Source: an uncultured Prevotellaceae bacterium
Lineage (GTDB): Bacteria > Bacteroidota > Bacteroidia > Bacteroidales > Bacteroidaceae
Length of the DNA: 5,427 nt
Reading direction: 5' to 3'
Assembly (NCBI GenBank): GCA_937900485.1
Contig: CALCEL010000013.1
Span: 1 to 5,427, forward strand
The position numbers were made by a program, and so were the translations under genes. The notes below the pieces were generated by a model that was not told where the DNA came from, did no database searches, and worked only from the letters and a program-made list of their open reading frames with translations. Below are positions 4,987 through 5,427 of this stretch, one piece after another (position 1 is the first letter of the stretch; each line of letters begins with the position of its first letter).

Positions 4987-5427
4987 ATCAGCCAATGTGA
5001 TAACTGACGATGCTGTAAAGTTTGTTACGGGCATCGAGAACATAGAAGTTTTTCTTGAAGAAAACAATGAATGGCTGTTTCACTTCTCGAAATTGACAGA
5101 GATTCACTGGAACAGCGAGAAAAGGCAGCTTGACGTGACAATTAACCCTCTTTGCTGTGTAGGCATCGAGTATGACCGAAAGAAGGTGGAAGTCTTTCTT
5201 GATTTCCGTTTCACCGATGTTATTGATCTGAAATGAGAATATACCCAAGAAGATTTTGCCGACGAGATTTCAATGAAAGAGTTCCACGGATTCCTCGAAA
5301 CATGGTTTGATTTTATCACGCTAAAAATCACGTCAAAAAGAGTTATAGTTGACAAGCCGAGATTTGAACCTTTTAAACCCAAATCGGTCATTAGGATTTC
5401 TCGGTGCTGTATGGCAGTGAGAAATCC
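4970..5427 (+). pseudogene. Unrecognised ORF interrupted by in-frame TGA, running off the right edge
   Basis: From ATG at 4970 the frame encodes 88 residues (MKNIRKSANVITDDAV start; later FSKLTEIHWNSEKRQLDV and FLDFRFTDVIDLK) and stops at TGA 5234-5236. The same frame then stays open for 63 more codons to the window end, with protein-like content (EYTQEDFADEISMKEFHGF, ETWFDF, KPRFEPFKP). One nonsense change in a longer gene, for example TGG or GGA to TGA, explains this best. I do not recognise the protein: it is soluble, acidic-to-neutral and rich in Trp and Phe, with no signal peptide or membrane segment. The ATG overlaps the broken methyltransferase by 17 bases. GGAGG at 4963-4967 lies only two bases from the ATG, too close to be a good ribosome site; TTG at 4961 is an alternative start. 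An internal ATG at 5273 could restart translation. Confidence 0.5.
5394..5427 (+). repeat. 9-bp inverted repeat at the right edge, possible terminator
   Basis: GGATTTCTC (5394-5402) and GAGAAATCC (5419-5427) are exact inverse complements around a 16-base spacer, and the right arm ends on the last base. A T tract just beyond the window would make it a terminator; it could equally be an element end. The open frame from 5237 runs through it. Confidence 0.45.

Noticed and set aside
5104..5391. 95-residue minus-strand ORF opposite the interrupted ORF
   Set aside because: It has serine-rich, low-information translation typical of an antisense shadow; the plus-strand frame is more protein-like.

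Overview
The window looks like a piece of a Bacteroidales chromosome, probably Prevotella-like. Three things support this: a glycoside hydrolase family 97 (GH97) enzyme, a family abundant in that phylum; two promoter -7 boxes that match the Bacteroidetes TAnnTTTG consensus; and start codons in A/T-rich leaders without clear Shine-Dalgarno sequences. The genus is an inference. Three zones are visible.

Zone 1 (1-2645) is ordinary, well-kept chromosome. A rho-independent terminator (90-125) closes a gene that lies mostly off the left edge. A small DUF1294-type membrane protein is encoded on the minus strand (124-405). It shares a divergent promoter region with a complete, secreted GH97 glycosidase on the plus strand (564-2549). 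The GH97 gene has its own promoter (505-535) and its own strong terminator (2595-2643), so it appears to be a single-gene unit. It carries an Asp (D426) where retaining, alpha-galactosidase-like GH97 enzymes have their nucleophile.

Zone 2 (about 2645-4065) is some 1.4 kb without a convincing gene, but it is structured. It holds a cluster of 20-bp repeats in nested inverted arrangement (3332-3446, with a related palindrome at 3471-3482). It also holds the detached 3' half of a CAU-anticodon tRNA, starting exactly at the anticodon loop (3594-3635), which is the signature of a tyrosine-recombinase attachment site. Two in-phase TGCGTAAACA repeats follow (3685-3705), then a perfect 9-bp inverted repeat (3888-3910). 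I read this as the junction of one or more integrated elements.

Zone 3 (4066-5427) looks A/T-richer and like the residue of a restriction-modification module. A small XRE/Cro-type regulator is followed by the N-terminal part of an N6-adenine DNA methyltransferase. The methyltransferase keeps the cofactor-binding motif but stops before the catalytic NPPY-type motif. An unrecognised ORF overlaps the broken methyltransferase end and is itself interrupted by an in-frame TGA. The window ends on a 9-bp inverted repeat. The simplest reading is a decaying defence or mobile island next to a tRNA attachment site. I see no proof of a new functional system, but the att half-tRNA, the nested repeats and the chimeric junction at about 4965 deserve a second look.
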